A program made the position numbers and the translations under genes. This document shows, one piece after another, positions 14,039-22,290 of a stretch of 41,265 nt of DNA. The notes below the pieces were generated by a model, which ran no database searches, was not told the origin of the DNA, and saw only the letters and a program-made list of their open reading frames with translations. The stretch is from Clostridiales bacterium (GTDB lineage: Bacteria > Bacillota > Clostridia > Peptostreptococcales > Anaerovoracaceae). Each line of letters opens with the position of its first letter. Position 1 is the first letter of the stretch. The stretch covers positions 1-41,265 of the forward strand of contig JALEQY010000031.1 of NCBI GenBank assembly GCA_022763735.1, written 5' to 3'.

Positions 14039-16682
14039 TGCGTTTTTAGACAGACACAAATATATTATTCTTGCATTCATGGTGCCGGTGCTGATTGTAG
14101 TGCTGGCATTTGCTGTAGTCGGAATTTATCCCTTTGGAGATAATCAGATTGCAGTCATAGATATGTATCATCAGTACGTTCCCTTTCTCAGCGAGCTTCA
14201 GAACAAGCTGCATGAAGGAGGAAGTCTGTTTTACAGCTGGGATGGTGCAGGTGGCTATAACTTCTGGAACCTCATAGCATATTACGGAGCAAGTCCGGCC
14301 AATATCCTTCTGATGCTGTTCCCTGAGAACCTGATAATGGAAGCGGTCACTGTAATTCTGCTGATCAAGATAGGTCTTGCTGGAAGCTTTATGGCGATGT
14401 ATCTCAGATACACCGGTGATAAATGCAATATCATTACAACTGTATTTGCTGTGCTGTATGCTCTCTGCTCATATGTGATGGCATATTACTGGTGCATCAT
14501 GTGGATGGATGCAGTGGCACTTCTGCCGCTGTGTATACTGGGACTTAACAGGCTTATCGACGATGGGCGATTTATGACGTATACATTATCTCTCGCGCTG
14601 ATAGTGTTCTCAAATTATTATATCGCTATAATGGTATGCATATTCATATTGTTCTATTATCCTGTTCTGTATTTCATCAAAGTTAAAGGCGGCGGCCTCA
14701 GGAGATGTGTGATCACTACAGGAAAGGCAGTAGGATTCTCTCTGCTGGGGGTACTGATGTCTGCAGTAATGCTGATACCGACCTGCATCAGCATGCAGGA
14801 TACTTACTATATATCAGCAGAAATGCCTGAAAACTGGAGTTTTTACAGTGACGCCCTTGATATTCTGAACCAGCTGCTGCCGAATGCGGAGCTGACATAC
14901 AGAGAAGGACTGCCGAATCTTTACTGCGGTATGATAGTGGTGATACTCCTGGTATTCTATATTATGAGCAGGACATTCCCTCTCAGAGAAAAGCTGCTGA
15001 ACATGGGATTTCTGGTGTTCATGTTTATGAGCATGAATGTGAACAAGCTGGATTTCCTCTGGCACGGACTGCATTTTCCGAATCAGCTGCCTTTCAGATA
15101 TACTTTTGTGATATGTTTTCTTCTGGTCGGTATAGCTTACAGAACTCTGCAGAGAATAGACGAGTTCAAGGTCAGAAATCTATGGGAGCTGCTGGCTGCC
15201 GGGGTGGCATACTATCTGATCGCACAGAAGCTCTTTGATAAAGAAATCGATGATATAAATCTGTTTTTCTATGGCGGTATCGCATGGCTGGCTCTTTACT
15301 GCATCGTCATGATTCTGTACAGGAAGGACAGCATACAGAAACCGGCACTTATGCTTCTCATAGCAGTCCTTATTGTATCGGAAATAGCATCAAATACATG
15401 CACATCCTTTGACAAGGTGGGAACTACCATCAGATCATCGTATTTTGAGAACAGTGAAGACATAAAAACACTGGCGGAATATACGAAACAGGAGTTCTGC
15501 CGAACAGAAATAGATGACACATATCTGCTGAACTGCCCTGCGCTGTATCATTACAGAGGTATATCACAGTTCTCATCATCCATCAATGCCGGGACTACTT
15601 CTCTTATGGAGAAAATAGGAATAGAGGGAGAGCCGGGCAAGAACAGATTCAATTATAATCAGACAGACCCGGTAACCAATGCAATGCTGAATATAAAATA
15701 TATGATAACAAAGGATACTCCTCTTGATGATCCTGATTTTGTCAAAGTGAAGCAGGAGGGAAACTCTGCATTGTATGAAAGCAGGTATCCCCTTTCCATA
15801 GGATATATGACGGGAAATGAGATAAGAACATGGAACTATGACAGCAATAACCCTTTTGACGTACTGGATGATTATGTACGGTCAGCAACCTCCAACAGAT
15901 ACAGGAAAGTGTTCGAGCCTGCTACGCCCTCTGAGGTGACGGCATCCAATGCTTCAGTGGAAAATGGAGGATCCTGTTATATTCCGACGACAGATGACAG
16001 CAGCCGCGGCAGCAGGGTCATTCTGGAGTACAGTGCAGATAAGACACAGAAGTATTATGTATTTGTTGAGGCTGATAATGCTGATGCTATTACATTGAAC
16101 AAGGATGATCCGAAAGATGATATTGATATCAGGAATGACTGCGGATCCATTGTAAGTACAGGTGTAATAGAAAAGGGGCATACTTTCAGAATTATAATTG
16201 ATTATGAAGAAGGCAACACGGGAAAAATAACAAGTCATGTATGCTCCCTTGACCAGAAGGCATGGGATGGAGCGTATGAACTTCTGTCAGAGAACATGAT
16301 GGAAGTGGGGGAATACTCGGATACCAGTATCAGAGGAACTGTGCATGCAGATGAGTCTGGTGTGCTGGTGACATCGATACCGTATGATACCGGGTGGACC
16401 CTTAAGGTTGACGGACAGAAAAAACAGACAGGAGAACTCACAGGAGACGTGTTCATATCTGTACCCCTTGAAGAAGGCAGCCATGAAATTCTGCTGGAGT
16501 TCAGGCCGCCGGGGATTGCAGCAGGTTCTGCCGTCACACTGCTCTGCGTGATGCTGCTGGCGATATTGGAATTTATCAGAAGAAGGAAAAACAGATATAC
16601 AGTGAACAGGGGTATGAAGCTGCTGTCAGGAACGTCTCCAGATGTCAGTCAGTCTGGTGATCACATCAGGTATAGCAGCTAG
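14028..16682 (+). CDS. YfhO family multi-spanning membrane glycosyltransferase (GT-C-like)
   Basis: An 884-residue integral membrane protein. It has many hydrophobic helices between about residues 10 and 460, with the conserved early loop IDMYHQYVPFLSEL that carries acidic residues, followed by FYSWDGAGGYNFW. A long extracytoplasmic segment (about 465-840) follows, then a last helix (about 830-855, near GSAVTLLCVMLLAILEF) and a basic tail. This is the YfhO family, which transfers sugars from polyprenyl phosphate carriers to wall polymers on the outside. It overlaps the upstream GT2 gene by 11 bases, supporting a functional pair. AAGGAAAG precedes the ATG. Its last 57 bases overlap the 3' end of the convergent MocR-type gene, and the tail (RGMKLLSGTSPDVSQSGDH) has no obvious family counterpart. 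Confidence 0.88.
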   Translation: MKVDAFLDRHKYIILAFMVPVLIVVLAFAVVGIYPFGDNQIAVIDMYHQYVPFLSELQNKLHEGGSLFYSWDGAGGYNFWNLIAYYGASPANILLMLFPENLIMEAVTVILLIKIGLAGSFMAMYLRYTGDKCNIITTVFAVLYALCSYVMAYYWCIMWMDAVALLPLCILGLNRLIDDGRFMTYTLSLALIVFSNYYIAIMVCIFILFYYPVLYFIKVKGGGLRRCVITTGKAVGFSLLGVLMSAVMLIPTCISMQDTYYISAEMPENWSFYSDALDILNQLLPNAELTYREGLPNLYCGMIVVILLVFYIMSRTFPLREKLLNMGFLVFMFMSMNVNKLDFLWHGLHFPNQLPFRYTFVICFLLVGIAYRTLQRIDEFKVRNLWELLAAGVAYYLIAQKLFDKEIDDINLFFYGGIAWLALYCIVMILYRKDSIQKPALMLLIAVLIVSEIASNTCTSFDKVGTTIRSSYFENSEDIKTLAEYTKQEFCRTEIDDTYLLNCPALYHYRGISQFSSSINAGTTSLMEKIGIEGEPGKNRFNYNQTDPVTNAMLNIKYMITKDTPLDDPDFVKVKQEGNSALYESRYPLSIGYMTGNEIRTWNYDSNNPFDVLDDYVRSATSNRYRKVFEPATPSEVTASNASVENGGSCYIPTTDDSSRGSRVILEYSADKTQKYYVFVEADNADAITLNKDDPKDDIDIRNDCGSIVSTGVIEKGHTFRIIIDYEEGNTGKITSHVCSLDQKAWDGAYELLSENMMEVGEYSDTSIRGTVHADESGVLVTSIPYDTGWTLKVDGQKKQTGELTGDVFISVPLEEGSHEILLEFRPPGIAAGSAVTLLCVMLLAILEFIRRRKNRYTVNRGMKLLSGTSPDVSQSGDHIRYSS

Positions 16683-18014
16683 TGGTATCTGGTTGTAATA
16701 AAGACCCAGAACGCCGCTGTCTTTGATTATTATGGAAGGAATGCCGGCTTTTTCGGCTTCCTTTTTTAATTGCTCCGAGGTTTTGCCGGAATTGATCTCG
16801 AGGATTATGTTTATTCCGGAAGATGTGTTTTTTATATTTATAAAATCTGAGCCTGCTTCGGTAAAGGCATCAATGACAGCACTGAGTTTCTGTGAATACA
16901 GCTTCCTCAGCTTCTTGATATGGGTCTGGTAATAACCGGTTTCCATAAACATTGCCAGTGTGAGCTGTTCAAGCTTGGAACAGGTCTGGGAATAGTCACC
17001 TGCCATATCTGCGAAGATTGCAGCCATTTCTGACGGCAGGACCATATAGCTGATTCTTATTGCCGCGAATAGTGTACTTGAGAAGGATCCCAGATAGATG
17101 ACACGCTGCTCGTGATCCAGGCTTTTCAGTGCAGGTATGGGTCTGCCGAAATATCTCAGCTCGCTGTCATAATCATCCTCGATGATATAGCTGTCATTTT
17201 CGGACGCCCAGTTGAGAAGCTCGTATCTTCTGCCGACAGGCATTACTGACCCTGTAAACATATGATTTGAAGGCGTTACATATACAGCAGTACGGATATT
17301 AGTAGGGAGTTTCTCAATGGTGAGACCGTCTCTGCCCACATCAACAGGGGTTATGGCGAATCCTCTGTCGCGGAAAATATTTCTTACAGGTAAATATCCC
17401 GGATTTTCCAGAGCGACATGCTCAATATTCATTTTTCTGAGAAGAGTTGACAGATGATTTGTTATCTGCTGGGTTCCGGCGCCTATAACTATCTGTTCCG
17501 GGCGGCAGGAAACTCCTCGTGACATATACAGATATCTTGCAATTTCAGCCCTCAGGCCAAGCTCTCCCTGTGGATCACTCTCAAAAAAAAGCGTACTGGT
17601 ATATTCGTTTATTATCTTGTTCATGCACTTTTTCCACTTATTAAAGTCGAAACAGTCCGGATCGCAGTAGAGTGATGCTGAACCGGGCTGGGTGTTTTTT
17701 GCAGATGAGTACACCTCAGGTGATGAAATTATATTTTCAGGAGGTACAGTTCTGCTAAGATGAGAGAAAACATCATCGATATAATAGCCCGACTGTGCTT
17801 TGCTGTAGATATATCCTTCGACAAGTAGCTGATTATAGGCCTGCTCTATTGTTGTAATGCTCAGACCTGTTGAACGGGCAAGATTTCTGAGAGAAGGAAG
17901 TTTCTCATCCTTCATGATTTCTCCATTGAGAATAGATCTTTTGATATAGTCATAAAGCTGCAGATAATATGGACGCTTTCTGTTTTCGTCCAGAACCGGC
18001 ATGATCGCTTTCAT
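16626..18014 (-). CDS. MocR/PdxR-type GntR regulator with degenerate aminotransferase domain (PLP lysine missing)
   Basis: 462 residues. The N-terminal winged helix (about 8-75) has the typical RPYYLQLYDYIKRSILNGEI start, KLPSLRNLARSTGLSITTIE as helix-turn-helix and the wing GYIYSKAQSGYYI. The C-terminal fold-type-I aminotransferase domain includes VIGAGTQQI, TPSNHMFTGSVMPVGRRYEL and IIEDDYDSELRY. The site that normally reads GSFSKTL, whose Lys binds PLP, reads GSFSSTL here: Ser313 replaces the lysine. The start at 18014 is supported by AAGGAG about seven bases upstream; the longer in-frame start has none. It is divergent from aroD across a perfect palindrome that is probably its operator. 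It converges on, and overlaps by 57 bases, the YfhO-type gene. Loss of the lysine suggests that it senses PLP non-covalently, senses another ligand, or has lost ligand control. Confidence 0.9.
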   Translation of the reverse strand: MKAIMPVLDENRKRPYYLQLYDYIKRSILNGEIMKDEKLPSLRNLARSTGLSITTIEQAYNQLLVEGYIYSKAQSGYYIDDVFSHLSRTVPPENIISSPEVYSSAKNTQPGSASLYCDPDCFDFNKWKKCMNKIINEYTSTLFFESDPQGELGLRAEIARYLYMSRGVSCRPEQIVIGAGTQQITNHLSTLLRKMNIEHVALENPGYLPVRNIFRDRGFAITPVDVGRDGLTIEKLPTNIRTAVYVTPSNHMFTGSVMPVGRRYELLNWASENDSYIIEDDYDSELRYFGRPIPALKSLDHEQRVIYLGSFSSTLFAAIRISYMVLPSEMAAIFADMAGDYSQTCSKLEQLTLAMFMETGYYQTHIKKLRKLYSQKLSAVIDAFTEAGSDFINIKNTSSGINIILEINSGKTSEQLKKEAEKAGIPSIIIKDSGVLGLYYNQIPLAAIPDVITRLTDIWRRS

Positions 18015-18075
18015 ATTGAATCTCCTTACTGTATGGTTAAAAAGAATTATTTCTGTATATTTATTTATGTACAAT

Positions 18076-18104
18076 CTTCATGTACTATAGTATAGTACAT
18101 GAAG
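18076..18104. promoter_or_regulatory. Perfect palindrome between mocR-type gene and aroD, probable operator
   Basis: CTTCATGTACTAT (18076-18088) and ATAGTACATGAAG (18092-18104) are perfect inverted repeats around AGT. A further ATGTAC half-like copy lies just outside at about 18067-18072. The palindrome sits about 60 bases upstream of the regulator start and contains TATACT-like sequence on the minus strand, so bound protein could occlude its promoter. Binding by the divergent MocR-type regulator is inferred. Confidence 0.7.
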
Positions 18105-18292
18105 AATGATTTGAAAAGACAAATAATCTTCACAATACAGCAGTATAATTACAGTGGTTAATGCGGGCGGAACACGTTCGGCTCGTATTTTATGTTGCTT
18201 TAAGCAGAATATTAATGTTCAGATACTTTTCAAGATGTATCAAAAATGATAAAATGGAAGCCGTGTTTAATAGGATCGGAAAGGAAAGAACA

Positions 18293-19093
18293 ATGAAAGT
18301 TTTGAAAGTAAAAGATATTGTTTTGAAGCCGGGAAGACCTAAAGTAGTAGTGCCGATCACAGGAAACACCCCGGAGAAGATTATTGAGGAATGTGAGAGA
18401 GCAGCCGCTCTGCCATGTGATATCATAGAATGGCGTGCAGATTATTACCTCGCTTCAGTGCCAGATCTTGAAGAAGCGCTGAAGACAAAGGAAGCATATC
18501 TGGATATGGTGAAGATACTTGATGATGTTAATTACATAGCAGGTTCAAAACCGGTGATATTTACAGTAAGGAGAAAAGGCCAGGGAGGTCAGGTGGAAAT
18601 AAGCAAGGAACAGAATGACAGCATCTGGAGTCTTGTTGCGCAGTCACAGCTGGCTGATTTCATTGATGTGGAGCTGTTCGATGAGAATGATACAGTAGAC
18701 GAATACAAACTGGAGGATCAGATTGCTCAGATACATGATTACGGCGGCAGAGTGATCCTGTCATATCATGATTTCGACAGGATGCCGAAACCTGAGGAAA
18801 TTATTAATCTTGTAAGAGTAATGTATGACCTTGGTCCGGATATATGCAAAGTGGCCGCTATGGCAAACAGTGAAGCTGACGCACGGAATATACTGAAGGC
18901 TACTGCATATCTGACGAAGAATGGTATAGGCCCTCTGATCACAATGGCTATGGGTCCTCTGGGAACATCCACACGTGTGGCATCAGGCAAATACGGTTCG
19001 TGTATGACCTTCGCCTCGGGAGCTGAAGAATCAGCACCAGGCCAGGCAGATATATTTAAAATGAAAAAATGGCTTGATGATTATTACGGCTGA
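18293..19093 (+). CDS. aroD: 3-dehydroquinate dehydratase, type I
   Basis: A 266-residue class I dehydroquinase of the shikimate pathway, which converts 3-dehydroquinate to 3-dehydroshikimate through a Schiff base. Active-site landmarks are visible: IEWRADYY with Glu46, LSYHDFDR with His159 and DICKVAAMA with Lys186. The His-Lys spacing of 27 equals that of the Escherichia coli enzyme (143 and 170). The C-terminal substrate loop follows GPLGTSTRVASGKYGSCMTF. The ATG at 18293 has AAGGAAAG upstream; a longer in-frame extension is possible but has no binding site and crosses the presumed promoter region. No other aro genes are next to it. The divergent MocR-type regulator and palindrome suggest regulated expression, perhaps for quinate/shikimate use rather than only biosynthesis; that idea is inference. 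Confidence 0.95.
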   Translation: MKVLKVKDIVLKPGRPKVVVPITGNTPEKIIEECERAAALPCDIIEWRADYYLASVPDLEEALKTKEAYLDMVKILDDVNYIAGSKPVIFTVRRKGQGGQVEISKEQNDSIWSLVAQSQLADFIDVELFDENDTVDEYKLEDQIAQIHDYGGRVILSYHDFDRMPKPEEIINLVRVMYDLGPDICKVAAMANSEADARNILKATAYLTKNGIGPLITMAMGPLGTSTRVASGKYGSCMTFASGAEESAPGQADIFKMKKWLDDYYG

Positions 19094-19119
19094 TGGGAGC
19101 CGGAGGAAAGGAACTATTG

Positions 19120-19953
19120 ATGGCAGATTTTATCAGAATAGAAAATCTGGTGTTTGAATACATTAAAAATGAAGATGGACAGGCATTCCGCGCGATAGAT
19201 GATATCAGTTTCACTGTCGAGAAGGGAAGCTTTACTGCCGTAATAGGGCAGAACGGTTCGGGAAAATCAACACTTGCAAAGAATATCAACGGGCTGCTCA
19301 TTCCTTCATCGGGAAGAGTCATAGTTGATGGACTTGATACCTCTGATCCGGCAAATATATGGGAGATCAGACAGCGCGTGGCAATGGTGTTCCAGAATCC
19401 GGACAATCAGATAGTATCATCTGTTGTTGAGGATGATGTGGCTTTCGGTCCGGAGAATCTGGGAGTTGATCCCCTTGAAATCAGGAAACGTGTTGATGAA
19501 GCTCTGACAGGTGTAGAGATGTATGAATTCAGAAAAAAAGCACCTCATATGCTGTCAGGAGGTCAGAAGCAGCGTATCGCCATCGCAGGAGCGGTTGCTA
19601 TGGAGCCTGAATGTATTGTGTTTGACGAACCGACAGCTATGCTTGATCCCAGAGGACGCAGGGAGGTTCTGTCAATAATCAGGAGGCTTAACAGCAAGGG
19701 AATCACGGTTCTGCTGATAACTCATTTTATGGAAGAAGCTGCACTGGCGGACAAAATCGTTGTACTGAACAATGGAGTTGTTGAGATGACGGGAACACCG
19801 GATGAGATTTTCCGCAGGACAGATGAACTTAGAGCACTGAGTCTGGATGTGCCGCCTGCAGTAGAGCTTTCGATAAAACTCAGAGAAAGAGATATAGATG
19901 TGCCGGAAGGCATTTTAACTATAGATGATATGGTGAAATACTTATGTCAATAG
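19120..19953 (+). CDS. ecfA1: ECF transporter energizing ATPase EcfA1
   Basis: A 277-residue ABC ATPase of the energy-coupling factor module that powers vitamin and metal uptake through exchangeable S components. Walker A is GQNGSGKST (about 47-55), the Q-loop VFQNPDNQIVSS is typical of EcfA, the signature is LSGGQKQR and Walker B is CIVFDEPTAMLDP. I set the start at ATG 19120, 26 bases after aroD, because GGAGGAAAGG lies just upstream. The gene overlaps ecfA2 by ten bases. Confidence 0.94.
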   Translation: MADFIRIENLVFEYIKNEDGQAFRAIDDISFTVEKGSFTAVIGQNGSGKSTLAKNINGLLIPSSGRVIVDGLDTSDPANIWEIRQRVAMVFQNPDNQIVSSVVEDDVAFGPENLGVDPLEIRKRVDEALTGVEMYEFRKKAPHMLSGGQKQRIAIAGAVAMEPECIVFDEPTAMLDPRGRREVLSIIRRLNSKGITVLLITHFMEEAALADKIVVLNNGVVEMTGTPDEIFRRTDELRALSLDVPPAVELSIKLRERDIDVPEGILTIDDMVKYLCQ

Positions 19954-20795
19954 AAGTAAAGAATCTAACACATATATATAACGAGGGACTCCCTCACGAA
20001 TCGGTCGCACTTGAAGATGTGAGCTTCCGGGCTGAGGATGGACAGCTTGTAGGTATAATCGGCCATACAGGCTCAGGTAAATCCACACTGGTGCAGCATC
20101 TCAACGGACTGCTCAGGCCTAAATCCGGACATATAATCGTGAGCGGTCAGGATATCACCGAAGAAGGTGTGGCCATGAGAGATATAAGGAGGAAAATAGG
20201 ACTTGTTTTCCAGTATCCGGAGTACCAGCTGTTTGAGGAGACTGTAGCCAGGGACGTCGCTTACGGGCCGGGAAATCTGGGACTTTCACAGGAAGAGATT
20301 GACTCCCGTGTCAGAGAAGCGATAGAAATGGTTGGACTTGACTATGAGAGTGTTAAGGACCTGTCTCCTTTTGACCTGTCGGGAGGACAGAAGCGCCGTG
20401 CCGCCATTGCCGGAGTTATTGCGATGAAGCCGGAGGTTCTGATACTTGATGAACCTACAGCCGGGCTGAACCCGAAAGCCCATGCTGATATACTCGAAAT
20501 GGTTGAGGCGATACATGCCAGGGAAGGCAATATAATATTTCTCGTTTCTCATAATATGAACGATATTGCACGTATGTCGGATAAGGTTCTTGTTATGAAC
20601 AGAGGCAGGGTCGCCATGGATGGGACTCCGCAGGAAGTGTTTTCAAGAGCTGATGAGCTGCGTGAAATCGGACTGGATCTTCCTGATTCGATGGCGATAA
20701 CAACTGCATTGAAAAAAGCAGGAATGGATATAGATATAGACTGCCTGACGATGGATGAAGCGGCAGAGCAGATAGCAAAGGTTTTGAAAAAATGA
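19944..20795 (+). CDS. ecfA2: ECF transporter energizing ATPase EcfA2
   Basis: 283 residues, the second ATPase of the ECF module. Walker A is GHTGSGKST (about 37-45), the Q-loop VFQYPEYQLFEETV is the EcfA2-specific form, the signature is LSGGQKRR and Walker B is VLILDEPTAGLNP. The C-terminal region carries the EcfA dimerisation part, including LGLDLPDSM-like sequence (EIGLDLPDSMAITTAL). It overlaps ecfA1 upstream and ecfT downstream (ATGA), so the three subunits are co-translated. Confidence 0.94.
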   Translation: MSIEVKNLTHIYNEGLPHESVALEDVSFRAEDGQLVGIIGHTGSGKSTLVQHLNGLLRPKSGHIIVSGQDITEEGVAMRDIRRKIGLVFQYPEYQLFEETVARDVAYGPGNLGLSQEEIDSRVREAIEMVGLDYESVKDLSPFDLSGGQKRRAAIAGVIAMKPEVLILDEPTAGLNPKAHADILEMVEAIHAREGNIIFLVSHNMNDIARMSDKVLVMNRGRVAMDGTPQEVFSRADELREIGLDLPDSMAITTALKKAGMDIDIDCLTMDEAAEQIAKVLKK

Positions 20796-21592
20796 TAAGA
20801 GATATTACCCTTGGACAATTCTATCCCGGTGGCTCATTTATCCACCGGCTGGATCCTCGTATCAAGATACTGGCGACAGTGCTGTATATTGTGGCACTGT
20901 TTGTAGTAGATGACTTTATCGGATTTGCGATAGCATTCGCAGGACTGGCAATCATAATTGCTGTTTCTAAAGTACCGCTGAGTTTCATACTTCGTGGACT
21001 GAAACCTGTATTTCTGATAATACTGTTCACATTCATAATAAATATGTTTATGGTGAAGGGAGAAGTGCTTGTATCCTTCTGGATTTTTTCCATAACCAAG
21101 GGCGGACTGCGGACAGCTGTATTTATGGCTGTGAGACTGATACTGCTGATCATAGGCTCATCGCTTCTCACCCTTACGACAAAGCCCATAAGCCTTACAG
21201 ATGGTATCGAAGCGCTGCTGTCCCCTTTCAAACGTTTCGGACTGCCTGCCCATGAGCTGGCAATGATGATGACAATAGCCCTCAGATTCATACCTACGCT
21301 GATAGAGGAGACAGATAAGATAATGAAAGCGCAGCAGGCAAGAGGAGCCGATTTTGAGAGTGGCAATATTATCAGGAGAGCCAGAGCCCTGGTACCTATC
21401 CTGGTTCCTCTGTTCATTAGCGCATTCAGGATAGCACAGGATCTGGCCATGGCTATGGAGGCAAGATGTTATGGAGGAAATATAAAGAGAACGAGAATGA
21501 ACGGCATGAAACTTGAAAAGAGAGATTTCGCAGCATCGGTGATTTTCCTGCTGTTCATTGCAGTTATAGTGGCACAGCGGATAATAATGTGA
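20792..21592 (+). CDS. ecfT: ECF transporter transmembrane subunit EcfT
   Basis: A 266-residue membrane subunit that joins the two ATPases to S components. The family start GQFYPGGSFIHRLDPRIKIL is followed by four or five membrane helices. The two coupling-helix motifs with conserved Ala-Arg-Gly are visible as AQQARGADF (about 184-192) and MEARCYGG (about 219-226). No S component gene is nearby, which fits a group II ECF module shared by several S components encoded elsewhere. Confidence 0.94.
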   Translation: MIRDITLGQFYPGGSFIHRLDPRIKILATVLYIVALFVVDDFIGFAIAFAGLAIIIAVSKVPLSFILRGLKPVFLIILFTFIINMFMVKGEVLVSFWIFSITKGGLRTAVFMAVRLILLIIGSSLLTLTTKPISLTDGIEALLSPFKRFGLPAHELAMMMTIALRFIPTLIEETDKIMKAQQARGADFESGNIIRRARALVPILVPLFISAFRIAQDLAMAMEARCYGGNIKRTRMNGMKLEKRDFAASVIFLLFIAVIVAQRIIM

Positions 21593-21617
21593 TAATGTAT
21601 GGAGAACGTGAACTTAA

Positions 21618-22256
21618 ATGAGACAGAGAAAAGCTAAAAACCTTGAAGAAAAACTCAGAGAGTGCAGTGAATATATGATCACAGAACCTGAAGCGGGCAG
21701 GCTGGATTCGTGCTTTGATCAGGATAGACCTCTTTTCCTGGAGATAGGGTGCGGCAAGGGGAACTTCATAATCAGGAAAGCCCTTGACAACCCGGATAAA
21801 AACTACATAGCAATAGAAGGACAGGAGACCGTGATACTCAGAGCTCTTGAGAAAGCCAGAGCAGTAGATGGAGGCATCCCGAATCTGAAGTTCATGATGA
21901 CTTTTGTTCACAGTATGGATGAATTCTTCACAGAAGGGCAGCTTGAAGGGATATATCTCAATTTCAGCGATCCGTGGCCTAAAGCACGTCATGCCAAGAG
22001 ACGCCTGACATACAGGCAGAGACTTCTCGATTACAGATGGGCTCTCAGAGCCGGCGGCTTCATAGAGTTCAAATCTGATAATGATCAGCTGTATGATTTC
22101 ACCCTGGAGGAAATCGGTGCGGCAGGGCTGGAGATTACAGAGGAGAGCAGAGATCTGCACAGCAGTCCGTATGAATCAAGGTATACGATGACGGAATATG
22201 AAGAGAAGTTCAGAAACAGAGGCAAGAATATCAATTATGTAAAGGTAGTGGTTTAG
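21618..22256 (+). CDS. trmB: tRNA (guanine-N7-)-methyltransferase
   Basis: A 212-residue SAM-dependent methyltransferase forming m7G46 in tRNA. The characteristic start MRQRKAKN is present, SAM motif I is LEIGCGKGNFI (about 46-56), and the catalytic/tRNA-binding block is LNFSDPWPKARHAKRR (about 114-129), followed by the FKSDN motif. It lies 25 bases after ecfT and is probably the last gene of the aroD-ecf operon, since a terminator overlaps its final codons. Confidence 0.95.
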   Translation: MRQRKAKNLEEKLRECSEYMITEPEAGRLDSCFDQDRPLFLEIGCGKGNFIIRKALDNPDKNYIAIEGQETVILRALEKARAVDGGIPNLKFMMTFVHSMDEFFTEGQLEGIYLNFSDPWPKARHAKRRLTYRQRLLDYRWALRAGGFIEFKSDNDQLYDFTLEEIGAAGLEITEESRDLHSSPYESRYTMTEYEEKFRNRGKNINYVKVVV

Positions 22257-22270
22257 ACCACTGCCTTTTT
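22244..22270 (+). terminator. Intrinsic terminator overlapping the trmB stop codon
   Basis: GGTAGTGG (22244-22251) pairs with CCACTGCC (22258-22265) around TTTAGA, and five T residues follow. The 5' arm is the last coding codons and the loop contains the TAG stop. Confidence 0.8.
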
Positions 22271-22290
22271 GAATGGCCGTATCGTCCGTA

